The translations under genes and the position numbers were made by a program. DNA of 64,000 nt from Marinomonas sp. IMCC 4694. Its GTDB lineage: Bacteria; Pseudomonadota; Gammaproteobacteria; Pseudomonadales; Marinomonadaceae. Each line of letters opens with the position of its first letter. The stretch's first letter is position 1. The stretch lies in NCBI RefSeq assembly GCF_008122525.1, contig NZ_VSRV01000001.1, positions 2,790,001 through 2,854,000 on the forward strand, in the 5' to 3' direction. The notes beneath the pieces are model-generated. The model was not told the DNA's origin and searched no databases. It saw nothing but the letters and a program-made list of their open reading frames with translations. Below, piece after piece: positions 52,566 to 60,749 of the stretch.

Positions 52566-53243
52566 TCGTTTTCTCCAAAAAATCGAGGAAGAATGTCATC
52601 TTCATTGTATAACTCAGGTTTGTCTGGGCGCATAACGACCAAAAAATGAACAACAAAGTGTTACCGGTCACATGATCAATATTGCAAAATGGCGTTTTAG
52701 AAAATAAATGAGAAGAGAGAATAAACAATAGCCTCCCTAATCAGTCGCTGCCTTTTCTAAAGGAGCCTGATCGAGTGCGACTAACAGGGTTAGTCACGGG
52801 CGACAATGCCATTCATTTCATTGACCGACGTTGGTCAATGGGTAAATTGTTTATGGCAATCACATAAACATAAGAACTAATAAGCAAAATAAATGCCAAA
52901 ATCCTCACTGTATTAACAATACGTCTTAATTACTTTAACACTATGATTTTTATAACATTTAACAAAAAACACGATACTCACTTTCAACCAAAAAAAGATA
53001 CTAAAGGCCAATCAAGACAAGGCTTTGCACCAAAACAGCACAGCGAAGATGACAAAGCGTCGTTGAACTGCAACTAAGAAAAGGCGAAAGAAATAAAGAA
53101 TGTCAAAAAATTAACAATGAAAACGGGAACGATTTGCATTAGTGTTTGTCTATTGGATCTGTAATGTATTAATAAGCCGTTTTTCAAACCTATTATTAAT
53201 CATCACTTTTAACCATCACCGTTTAAAAAATAGGTAACCTCGA
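52566..53243 (+). other. Long intergenic region between cynS and the iron-binding-protein gene
   Basis: 678 bases with no credible gene. It contains two perfect hairpins: GACTAAC / GTTAGTC (52779-52795) and CATTGACC / GGTCAATG (52819-52840). The first 200 bases must hold the cynS promoter and the last 150 the downstream gene's promoter. The section around 52740-52850 is less AT-rich than its surroundings and could be a structured RNA. I do not recognise it. Confidence 0.6.
52779..52840. repeat. Two perfect short hairpins
   Basis: GACTAAC-agg-GTTAGTC (52779-52795) and CATTGACC-gacgtt-GGTCAATG (52819-52840), 23 bases apart. Neither is followed by a T run, so they are not simple terminators. 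Confidence 0.7.
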
Positions 53244-54281
53244 ATGAAACAATCTACAACGCTTGTTGCCCTGATAGGTACGTCAACTCTACTCACATTG
53301 ACCAGCGCATCAGCGAATGCAAGCGGAGAAGTCAATGTCTATTCTGCACGCAGTGAAGCGCTTATCGCACCGCTGTTAGAGAACTACTCAAAAGAAAATA
53401 GAGTCAAAGTAAACCTGATTACGGGGAGCGCTGACGCACTTTTGAGTCGTTTACAGTCTGAAGGTGATGCCAGCCCAGCCGATGTATTTATTACCGTAGA
53501 TGCTGGTCGCTTATATCGCGCAAAAGACGCTGGTGTACTACAACCGTTTGAAACGGAAGCGTTGAATAAAGTGGTTCCTGATCACCTTAAAGACCGTGAC
53601 GGTTACTGGTATGGTTTATCGCAACGCGCTCGTGTGTTGTTTTATAACCCTGAAGCCGTATCAGCATCAGATTTATCGTCTTATGAAGACCTTGCTGACC
53701 CAAAATGGAAAGGCCAAATTTGCATTCGCTCATCAAGCAACATTTATAACCAGTCTCTTGTGGCATCGATGATCGACGCACACGGCGAAGCGGACACATT
53801 AAAGTGGATCAAAGGTTTGGTCGCCAATTTTGCGCGTCCACCAGCGGGCGGCGATACCGATCAGATCAAAGCCGCGGCGGCCGGTGTGTGTAATATTGCC
53901 GTTGCCAACACGTATTACTTTGGTCGTTTGGGTTTAAGCGACAACGCTGAGGATCGTGCGGTGTTTGATAAGCTGGCAATGTTCTGGCCAAACCAAGCGG
54001 CGGATCAGCGTGGCGCCCACGTTAATGTGAGTGGTATCGGCATCACAGCGTCATCAAAAAACACCGACAACGCCAAGCAATTAATCGACTTCTTGGTTAA
54101 CCCACAAAGTCAAACTTGGTACGCGAACGTCAACAACGAATACCCCGTAGTCGACGGCATAGCGCCCCCAAAAAGCTTAGCCACTTTTGGTGAGTTCAAA
54201 GGCGATCAAGTCTCTTTGAGTGTGTTGGGTGAAAACAACCGTCAAGCCGTGAAATTGATGGATCAAGGCGGCTGGAAATAA
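53244..54281 (+). CDS. Ferric iron ABC transporter substrate-binding protein
   Basis: 345 residues. Signal peptide (about 1-26, SASANAS) then a type II periplasmic fold (GEVNVYSARSEALIAPLLEN, DVFITVDAGRLYRAKDAGV) with the tyrosine pair NTYYFGRL that binds iron in FbpA/IdiA. Upstream, the 150 bases to 53243 are AT-rich. No permease or ATPase gene lies nearby, so its partners are elsewhere. Convergent with ilvY. Confidence 0.9.
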   Translation: MKQSTTLVALIGTSTLLTLTSASANASGEVNVYSARSEALIAPLLENYSKENRVKVNLITGSADALLSRLQSEGDASPADVFITVDAGRLYRAKDAGVLQPFETEALNKVVPDHLKDRDGYWYGLSQRARVLFYNPEAVSASDLSSYEDLADPKWKGQICIRSSSNIYNQSLVASMIDAHGEADTLKWIKGLVANFARPPAGGDTDQIKAAAAGVCNIAVANTYYFGRLGLSDNAEDRAVFDKLAMFWPNQAADQRGAHVNVSGIGITASSKNTDNAKQLIDFLVNPQSQTWYANVNNEYPVVDGIAPPKSLATFGEFKGDQVSLSVLGENNRQAVKLMDQGGWK

Positions 54282-54343
54282 GCCTAGGTTTTGGTTAGGC
54301 AAATTCACGATCAGAAACCACACCATCACAAATGACACCATCA

Positions 54344-54382
54344 AATGAAAGAAGAGACACTATCTCGTCTCTTCTTTCATTA
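54344..54382. terminator. 15-base perfect inverted repeat at the ilvY stop
   Basis: AATGAAAGAAGAGAC (54344-54358) and GTCTCTTCTTTCATT (54367-54381) with an 8-base loop. The right arm encodes the last residues of ilvY and the loop contains its stop. It lies between convergent genes and may work as a bidirectional terminator, although a T run is missing. Confidence 0.6.
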
Positions 54383-55250
54383 ATTCCCAGAACGCGGCCA
54401 CTAACGGATTTTTTAGGCTTTTCTTAAGGGTGAATAAGCCAATGTCGTAAGCGGTTAACTCAGGCTTTACTTGCAAAATAGTCACACGCTCTTTCAACGG
54501 ACTATTATCCAACACGATTTTTGGCACCACGCCAATACCAAAACCCAAGCTCACCATACTCACAATCGCTTCATTCCCCGCCACTTGAGCATAAATAGTG
54601 GGCGTAACCTCCCTTTGACGAAACCACTCATCGACTCGATTTCTGGAAACACCGGCCTCCGATAAGATCATCGGCACTAGCGACCACTCTTTTAATGTTG
54701 TGGGAGACGAAGTCGGTACATTTGGCTGCTGTTCCAATGGCGCAATAAACACCAAGGGCGACACAGTAATCGGCTTGAACGCCAGACCACGATTCATCGT
54801 CACCGGTCGTGCGGCGATCGTGATTTCTTCTTTACCGTCTAAAATCCTTGCAATGGCTTCGTCTGGGTCGCCAGTATGTAACTTGATTTCAATGCCCGGA
54901 TGAACGTGTCGAAAGCGACTCAGCATTTCAAATAAAAAGCTGTAGCTGGCCGTCACCGAGCAATAAATACTGATTTCGCCACGTAGCTGCGCTGAATTAT
55001 CCATTAGCTCATGTCGAATCAAACGCCACTGACTGCTGGCGTCCCGAGCGTATTTAACAAATTTCTGACCTTCTTGTGTCAATGCCACCGTACGATTGTC
55101 GCGGGTAAACAAGACCACGCCAAGGTCTTCTTCTAACTGACGAATATGGCGCGACAGCGCCGAAATGCTGATGTGGCACTCTTCACTGGCTCGACCAAAA
55201 TGCAAGGCATCGGCGAGCGCTAAAAAGTGCTTTAGGGTTTTAATGTTCAT
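54360..55250 (-). CDS. ilvY: LysR-family regulator IlvY
   Basis: 296 residues. LysR helix-turn-helix (MNIKTLKHFLALADALHFGR, SISALSRHIRQLEEDLGV) and sensor domain (YCSVTASYSFLFEMLSRFRH, KLHTGDPDEAI). It is divergent from ilvC, which IlvY activates on binding acetolactate or acetohydroxybutyrate. The start at MNIKTL aligns with Escherichia coli IlvY; a longer frame upstream to 55334 would add 28 unrelated residues. Confidence 0.93.
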   Translation of the reverse strand: MNIKTLKHFLALADALHFGRASEECHISISALSRHIRQLEEDLGVVLFTRDNRTVALTQEGQKFVKYARDASSQWRLIRHELMDNSAQLRGEISIYCSVTASYSFLFEMLSRFRHVHPGIEIKLHTGDPDEAIARILDGKEEITIAARPVTMNRGLAFKPITVSPLVFIAPLEQQPNVPTSSPTTLKEWSLVPMILSEAGVSRNRVDEWFRQREVTPTIYAQVAGNEAIVSMVSLGFGIGVVPKIVLDNSPLKERVTILQVKPELTAYDIGLFTLKKSLKNPLVAAFWELMKEETR

Positions 55251-55478
55251 CCTGTCAACTTTATATTGGAAAGAGATCGGCTCATCATAAAACATAGTTG
55301 CAAAAAATGGGACGTTATATTGCAAATATATCAATTTACGAAAAGGTCTTGCTGCGTTAGATTAGCCTCATTCGCAGAACGCCACTAAAAATATAACTTG
55401 GCGACTGTGTAATCCATTTTTAATATCGGCGTGTTTTTATCGTTGATACATTAATCAACTCTATAGGATGTGTGTAAC

Positions 55479-56951
55479 ATGGCTAATTACTTCAATACTT
55501 TGCCGCTACGCGAGCAACTGGCTCAACTAGCAAAATGTCGTTTCATGGACAGCTCTGAGTTTTCCGACGGCGTGGAAGCGCTAAAAGGCAAAAAAATGGT
55601 TGTCATCGGTTGTGGCGCACAAGGCCTAAACCAAGGCTTGAACCTACGCGATTCTGGTCTAGATGTTTCTTATGCGCTGCGCCCTGAAGCCATCGCACAA
55701 AAGCGTCAGTCTTGGAAAAACGCGACTGAAAACGGCTTTGTTGTTGGTACCTACGAAGATTTGATCCCAACCGCAGACGTTGTTCTAAACCTAACGCCTG
55801 ATAAACAACACACGCCTGTTGTTACTGCCGTTATGCCACTAATGAAAAAAGACGCTTGCCTATCTTACTCTCACGGTTTCAACATCGTCGAAGAAGGCAT
55901 GAAAATCCGCGAAGACTTAACGGTTATCATGGTTGCACCTAAGTGCCCAGGTTCAGAAGTTCGCGCTGAATACGTTCGTGGTTTCGGTGTTCCAACATTG
56001 ATCGCCGTTCATGAAGACAACGATCCAAGAGGCGAAGGCCTTGCGCTAGCAAAAGCCTACGCAGTGGGTACTGGCGGTCACAAAGCCGGCGTTCTAATGT
56101 CGTCTTTCATCGCGGAAGTAAAATCTGACCTTATGGGTGAGCAAACGATTCTTTGCGGTATGTTGCAAACGGGTTCTATTCTTTGTTTCGACAAAATGGT
56201 TGAAGAAGGCATCGACGCGGGTTACGCGTCTCGTCTGATCCAATTCGGTTGGGAAACAGTGACAGAAGCCTTGAAATACGGCGGGGTAACCAACATGCTT
56301 GACCGTCTTTCTAACCCAGCAAAAATCAAAGCCTTTGATATTTCTGAAGAGCTTAAAGTCATCATGCGTCCTTTGTACAACAAGCACCAAGATGACATCA
56401 TCAGCGGCCACTTCTCTCAAACGATGATGGAAGACTGGGCGAACGACGATGTAAACCTTCTTCAATGGCGTGCCGACACCGCTGAAACGAATTTCGAAAA
56501 GACACCAGCAGGCGATGTTGACATTTCTGAGCAAGAATTCTTCGACAACGGCATCTTGATGGTCGCTATGGTAAAAGCCGGCGTTGAGCTGGCGTTTGAA
56601 ACCATGACAGCGGCGGGCATCATCGCTGAATCGGCCTACTACGAATCTCTACATGAAACACCACTGATCGCGAACACCATCGCTCGTAAGAAATTGTACG
56701 AAATGAACGCGACGATTTCCGACACAGCAGAGTACGGTTGTTACCTATACAACCACGCGTGTGTTCCTCTATTGGCAGACTTCATGAAAGACATCAAAAC
56801 TGACGTGATCGGTAAAGGTCTGGCTACCGATGACAACGGCGTAGACAACGCGCGCCTAATTGAAGTAAACGCTGCGCTTCGTTCTCACCCAGTGGAAGCG
56901 GTTGGTGCTGTGCTTCGTGGTCATATGGCGGACATGAAAAAGATTGTTTAA
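55479..56951 (+). CDS. ilvC: Ketol-acid reductoisomerase (class II)
   Basis: 490 residues, the long class II form of enteric and marine gammaproteobacteria. Converts acetolactate to dihydroxyisovalerate with NADPH in valine and isoleucine synthesis. Visible: VVIGCGAQGLNQGLNLRDSG, NLTPDKQHTPVV, MVAPKCPGSEVR, and a duplicated C-terminal helical domain. The start MANYFNTLPL at 55479 matches the family; AGGA lies upstream. Regulated by the divergent ilvY. Confidence 0.97.
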   Translation: MANYFNTLPLREQLAQLAKCRFMDSSEFSDGVEALKGKKMVVIGCGAQGLNQGLNLRDSGLDVSYALRPEAIAQKRQSWKNATENGFVVGTYEDLIPTADVVLNLTPDKQHTPVVTAVMPLMKKDACLSYSHGFNIVEEGMKIREDLTVIMVAPKCPGSEVRAEYVRGFGVPTLIAVHEDNDPRGEGLALAKAYAVGTGGHKAGVLMSSFIAEVKSDLMGEQTILCGMLQTGSILCFDKMVEEGIDAGYASRLIQFGWETVTEALKYGGVTNMLDRLSNPAKIKAFDISEELKVIMRPLYNKHQDDIISGHFSQTMMEDWANDDVNLLQWRADTAETNFEKTPAGDVDISEQEFFDNGILMVAMVKAGVELAFETMTAAGIIAESAYYESLHETPLIANTIARKKLYEMNATISDTAEYGCYLYNHACVPLLADFMKDIKTDVIGKGLATDDNGVDNARLIEVNAALRSHPVEAVGAVLRGHMADMKKIV

Positions 56952-56974
56952 TGTCTTATAGATATTAACGTTCT

Positions 56975-57012
56975 AAAAAGCCGAGTGACTCATTGAGTGC
57001 TCGGCTTTTTTA
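56975..57012 (+). terminator. Terminator after ilvC
   Basis: GCCGAG (56980-56985) pairs with CTCGGC (57000-57005), inner ACTCA / TGAGT adds further pairing, followed by six T. Confidence 0.9.
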
Positions 57013-57054
57013 TTGCTTCGCTTTTTGCTTTTGATCTTTGACAAGGAATCCTCC

Positions 57055-58524
57055 ATGAATGCCGCCATCCGCTTGCACGATTTAAACGTTAATTTTGATG
57101 ATCGCTTTACGCTAAACGAGATTAACTGGACCATTGAACCCAACCAGCATTGGGTCATCACCGGCACCAACGGCTCAGGTAAATCGGCCCTTGCTGCTGT
57201 ACTGGCCAGTGTTGGCGATATTGAGCGCGGTTCTGTCACGGGGTTACCAAAAAAAGTCGGATTGGTATCGTTTGAAGCGCAAGCAGAATTAATTGCCAAA
57301 GAATTGAAAAAAGACGACGCCGACATCATGGACGTTATTTCCCTCGGCACACCGGTTCGAGAAATGATTTTCGATGACTGCGCCGAGCCAGAATTGGCTC
57401 ACGCTCTGGTAAAGAAATTCGGTTTAAGCGCACTCCTTGACCGAGCTTTTCGTAAACTCTCTACAGGGGAAACCCGCAAAGTCATGCTGATTCGCGCCTT
57501 GTCCAGCAAGCCCGATTTATTGATTCTCGACGAACCTTTCGACGGTTTAGACGCCGACACGCTTGCTTTGCTGCAAGCTCACCTGATCAGCATCGCTGAT
57601 ACCGTGCCGATGGTGCTGGTGTTGAACCGCTTTGACGAAATGCCCGACTTTATTACTCATGTTGGCTATATGTCTAAAGAAAAGCAATCTAAGGAGAAGC
57701 CGTCCAAGGCGCAGTCGATCGCAGGAACATTGGCTCATACCATCGACAAACAAGACGAACAAGCCTATCAAGATCTGTATCAACTGCTGCATTTGAAAAC
57801 CACCGACCTTGCCATTCCAGACGCCGACAGCGCCAATGCCCTGCCCGCTCTTGATCCGACACAACCGCTGGTAAAACTTAACCAAGCGACGATTAAATAT
57901 GGTGACACCGTCATCGTCAACAAACTCGATTGGACCATTACCCCAGGCCAACATTGGCAACTCAGCGGCCCGAATGGCAGTGGCAAAACGGGCGTCTTAT
58001 CCTTGATCACCGGCGATCACCCACAGTGTTACAGCAACGACATTTTTGTGTTTGGTTTTCAGCGCGGCAAGGGCGAAAGCATCTGGCAAATCAAGCAATT
58101 CATCGGTTATGTTTCTACCTCGTTGCAGTGGGAATACCGCGTCAGCACCAGTTGCCGCAACGTCATCCTCTCCGGCTTCTTCGACAGCATAGGCGTGTAC
58201 TCCAAATCCACCGACCATCAGAAGAAAATCGCTGACCAATGGCTGGCACTTTTGGGTATGAAAGACCGCACCGATCAGCCGTTTAACAAACTCTCCTACG
58301 GCGACCAGCGCTTGCTTCTCATCGCCCGCGCCATGGTGAAACACCCACCGCTGTTGATCCTAGATGAACCCTGCCTCGGCCTAGATGACATGAACCGCCA
58401 GCTCGTTCTCGCCCTCATCGAAAAAATCTGCCAAGGCAAAGAAACCACCGTACTCTACGTCAACCATCACGCGGAAGACCAGATCAAAGGGATAGAGAAC
58501 TACTTGGGGTTGGTGAAGCGCTAG
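57055..58524 (+). CDS. modF: ModF-like dual ABC ATPase
   Basis: 489 residues, two ABC domains. First: Walker A GTNGSGKSALAA, signature LSTGETRKVML, Walker B LLILDEPFDGLD. Second: Walker A GPNGSGKTGVLSL, signature LSYGDQRLLLIARAM, Walker B LLILDEPCLGLD. ModF is a soluble protein linked to molybdenum-related functions; its biochemical role is not settled. RBS AAGGA precedes ATG 57055. No molybdate transport genes are seen nearby. Confidence 0.9.
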   Translation: MNAAIRLHDLNVNFDDRFTLNEINWTIEPNQHWVITGTNGSGKSALAAVLASVGDIERGSVTGLPKKVGLVSFEAQAELIAKELKKDDADIMDVISLGTPVREMIFDDCAEPELAHALVKKFGLSALLDRAFRKLSTGETRKVMLIRALSSKPDLLILDEPFDGLDADTLALLQAHLISIADTVPMVLVLNRFDEMPDFITHVGYMSKEKQSKEKPSKAQSIAGTLAHTIDKQDEQAYQDLYQLLHLKTTDLAIPDADSANALPALDPTQPLVKLNQATIKYGDTVIVNKLDWTITPGQHWQLSGPNGSGKTGVLSLITGDHPQCYSNDIFVFGFQRGKGESIWQIKQFIGYVSTSLQWEYRVSTSCRNVILSGFFDSIGVYSKSTDHQKKIADQWLALLGMKDRTDQPFNKLSYGDQRLLLIARAMVKHPPLLILDEPCLGLDDMNRQLVLALIEKICQGKETTVLYVNHHAEDQIKGIENYLGLVKR

Positions 58525-58551
58525 CGTTTTTACAACCCTTTAATCCAAATC

Positions 58552-58589
58552 GTTCTGTTCGATATAAGTGGTTCTGTTCAATATAAGTA
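58552..58589. repeat. Two copies of a 19-base direct repeat
   Basis: GTTCTGTTCGATATAAGTG and GTTCTGTTCAATATAAGTA, tandem, two mismatches. Part of a repeat-rich intergenic stretch that ends in a second array at the 3' end of the Stealth-HD gene. Confidence 0.8.
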
Positions 58590-58643
58590 AGGTGCCGTCC
58601 TAAGGTGAGTGACGATATACGCAGACCGGCGTACCTTACGATG

Positions 58644-58745
58644 ACTTAAACAAGGTTACTTAGACAGGGCGACTTAAACAGAGTTACTTAAACACTTAAA
58701 CACTTAAACACTTAAACACTTAAACAGAGTTACTTAAACAGAGTC
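58644..58745. repeat. Tandem repeat array based on ACTTAAAC
   Basis: Units of 14 bases (ACTTAAACAGAGTT and variants) at 58644, 58658, 58672, 58718 and 58732; between them four extra 8-base ACTTAAAC units (58686-58717). The last unit reaches the stop codon of the minus-strand Stealth-HD gene. Expansion and contraction by slippage is likely. Confidence 0.9.
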
Positions 58746-60294
58746 ACTTCGACTGAAAATGCTTACTCACACACGTTTTGACCACTTGCCACATTGCCTG
58801 AGAGCCCGCGCTGATCACGGAACCATAGCGCTGCGTCACTTGTTCATGATTCACTTTCCCTTCCACCCAAGTACCGCCCTTGGTGGCAAGGTTATGGATT
58901 AATGGTTGTAGGCGATCAAGCGATTTCGCGAAGACGGCATCATTGGATTCCGCAGCCTCAAATTCGTACCAAAGGGCTTTTAGCTCGTCACCTTGTGACG
59001 TGGGCAATAAGCCAAAAATACGCTCTGCGGCCTGCTGTTCGGCTTTCTCTTGGGCACTGTTATCGGTTGTTTCATGAATGGGATGATCGCCCGCATCAAT
59101 TTCAACGATGTCGTGTATCAATAGCATTTTGATCACGCGCTCAATGTTGATGACTGGGTCAGAGCTGTCTTTTAAAATTAAGGCGTACATGGCCAAATGC
59201 CAGGAATGTTCGGCGGAATTTTCTCGTCTTGATTGGTCAATCAAGGGCGATTTACGAACCACCGATTTGAGCCGATCGATCTCACGTAAAAAGTGGAGTT
59301 GTTGTTCTATGGTTTGCTCAGGAAAGCCGCCAATGGCTTGAGCAATCCACTGATTGGCGTCGGGGATAATGTCTGTCAGCTGCGGGAGGTCATTCACACA
59401 CAAGAATTTGATGTCTGGGTCTGTTGCTCTGGTGAGTAACGCCAACGTCTCGGCCGCGGGCTGCCCTTTTCCCTGTCCGCTGGAGATATGGAGGTGGTCG
59501 TGTGTGGTGGTGATTTTCGCCTCGTTGTCGCGAATACAAGCATGGTTATGTAGCCCTTGTGGCAGAAATTGCGCCAAGTTGCGAAATCGATAATGTATGT
59601 TATTAACAAAATACTCTGGATATTGAGCAAACAGCTCCGCCATTTTAGAGCGGCGAAACGGATGGACCACATGAGCAGAGGAAAACAGCTCCGTGGCGGG
59701 ATAATTAATCATGTTCGCAGCGTTTATTTGCATAAAATGATGAAACTTCGCGGGATCATGCCGAGCGTCGGCGTCACTCAGCACAGCGCTGAAATCCACC
59801 CATTTACCCCGAAAAATAGGCATAAGCCCATCGAATACGTCGGTCGGACTTAAAGGCGCGGTCAAAAACACATCGTCATTGAAATACAGAAAACGTTCAC
59901 TCAAGCCTTCAATTCGCCACATCATGCTCTCTATCGTCAAAGAGTTAAAAGTGGGCAACACTTGGGTAAAGCCGTCGAAAATGTGTGAATGATACGCAAT
60001 ATGCACCTTGTCACGAATGCGCTTCGAAAGGCGGGATAAATCGGGGCCGATGTCATCGACCACGATCCAGATTTTCCCTATCCACGGTGCATGGTTCTCA
60101 ATCGATTGGACACAATACAAAATTTCATCGTTGCACATCCAGCGATGAGGATTCGAGGCATTTTCATGCAACGGCAAGGACTCCATCGCCATGTATGTTT
60201 GCCGTTTCTGCTGATGCCTGACCGTACTGCCATCCACCCAGGTAATCACCGCGTCTATCGGTTCAAGCGGGTATTCTGTTGCCTTGCTTACCAT
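58744..60294 (-). CDS. Stealth-type glycosyl-phosphotransferase domain fused to an HD hydrolase domain
   Basis: 516 residues. Residues about 13-310 are a Stealth domain: CR1 IDAVITWVDGS (13-23), CR2 IWIVVDD and ERFLYFNDDVFL (133-144), CR3 around 195-245, and CR4-like FLCVNDLPQLTD (297-308). These transfer hexose-1-phosphate to capsule polymers. Residues about 330-516 are an HD domain with H363 (SAEHSWH), H394-D395 (LIHDIVEID) and D460 (SLDRL), resembling YfbR-type 5'-nucleotidases. I know of no standard protein with this fusion. No capsule gene is adjacent. The 3' end borders a repeat array. Confidence 0.85.
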   Translation of the reverse strand: MVSKATEYPLEPIDAVITWVDGSTVRHQQKRQTYMAMESLPLHENASNPHRWMCNDEILYCVQSIENHAPWIGKIWIVVDDIGPDLSRLSKRIRDKVHIAYHSHIFDGFTQVLPTFNSLTIESMMWRIEGLSERFLYFNDDVFLTAPLSPTDVFDGLMPIFRGKWVDFSAVLSDADARHDPAKFHHFMQINAANMINYPATELFSSAHVVHPFRRSKMAELFAQYPEYFVNNIHYRFRNLAQFLPQGLHNHACIRDNEAKITTTHDHLHISSGQGKGQPAAETLALLTRATDPDIKFLCVNDLPQLTDIIPDANQWIAQAIGGFPEQTIEQQLHFLREIDRLKSVVRKSPLIDQSRRENSAEHSWHLAMYALILKDSSDPVINIERVIKMLLIHDIVEIDAGDHPIHETTDNSAQEKAEQQAAERIFGLLPTSQGDELKALWYEFEAAESNDAVFAKSLDRLQPLIHNLATKGGTWVEGKVNHEQVTQRYGSVISAGSQAMWQVVKTCVSKHFQSK

Positions 60295-60382
60295 GTCTGT
60301 ATCCGTCGTTTTAATGAGTGAAGTAACGCATCACCACGTCTTTTGGATGGCGCCACAATGACTTAGAACGTGATGCCATGAA

Positions 60383-60724
60383 TCATGACGCCATTCGAAA
60401 TCGAATAAGTTCTGCGCTAAGCCAGTCTTGGCTTTTTTGAGGGGCTTGGCCATCACAGTGAATCCAATAATACCGGCCAGACAAGGCGCTTTTGCTCGCT
60501 GAATAGGCAATAAAATCTTCGGCAGACTGGATATCATCTCGGTAATAATCGTACTTACGCTGAATGTGTTTCACCGCCTCGGCGCCATTGTGTAGTGAGC
60601 CATTTCGCTCGTATTGGCAGTCGGTTGACGCAACATAGTACAATAAATGATCAATCTCAGCGTGCACCGAGGCAAAGGCATTCACACTGAATGCGACCAA
60701 CCATGCTACCAATGCCGTTTTCAT
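60383..60724 (-). CDS. DUF5329 family secreted protein
   Basis: 113 residues. Signal peptide (about 1-18, VNAFA) then the DUF5329 domain (HLLYYVASTDCQYERNGSLH, EAVKHIQRKYDYYRDDIQSA, DFIAYSASKSALSGRYYWIH) with two conserved cysteines. Function unknown. It follows the lipoprotein gene by 25 bases and is 88 bases upstream of the Stealth-HD gene, all on the minus strand. Confidence 0.88.
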   Translation of the reverse strand: MKTALVAWLVAFSVNAFASVHAEIDHLLYYVASTDCQYERNGSLHNGAEAVKHIQRKYDYYRDDIQSAEDFIAYSASKSALSGRYYWIHCDGQAPQKSQDWLSAELIRFRMAS

Positions 60725-60749
60725 TTTCGCCCCCTCTGTCTTTTTCCCT

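Noticed and set aside
53090..53243. Fur box upstream of the iron-binding-protein gene
   Set aside because: AACGATTTGCATTAGT is only loosely similar to the Fur consensus; not enough to claim regulation.
58644..58745. Possible CRISPR-like array
   Set aside because: Units are 8 to 14 bases without unique spacers of 30 bases, and no cas gene is near; a simple tandem repeat.
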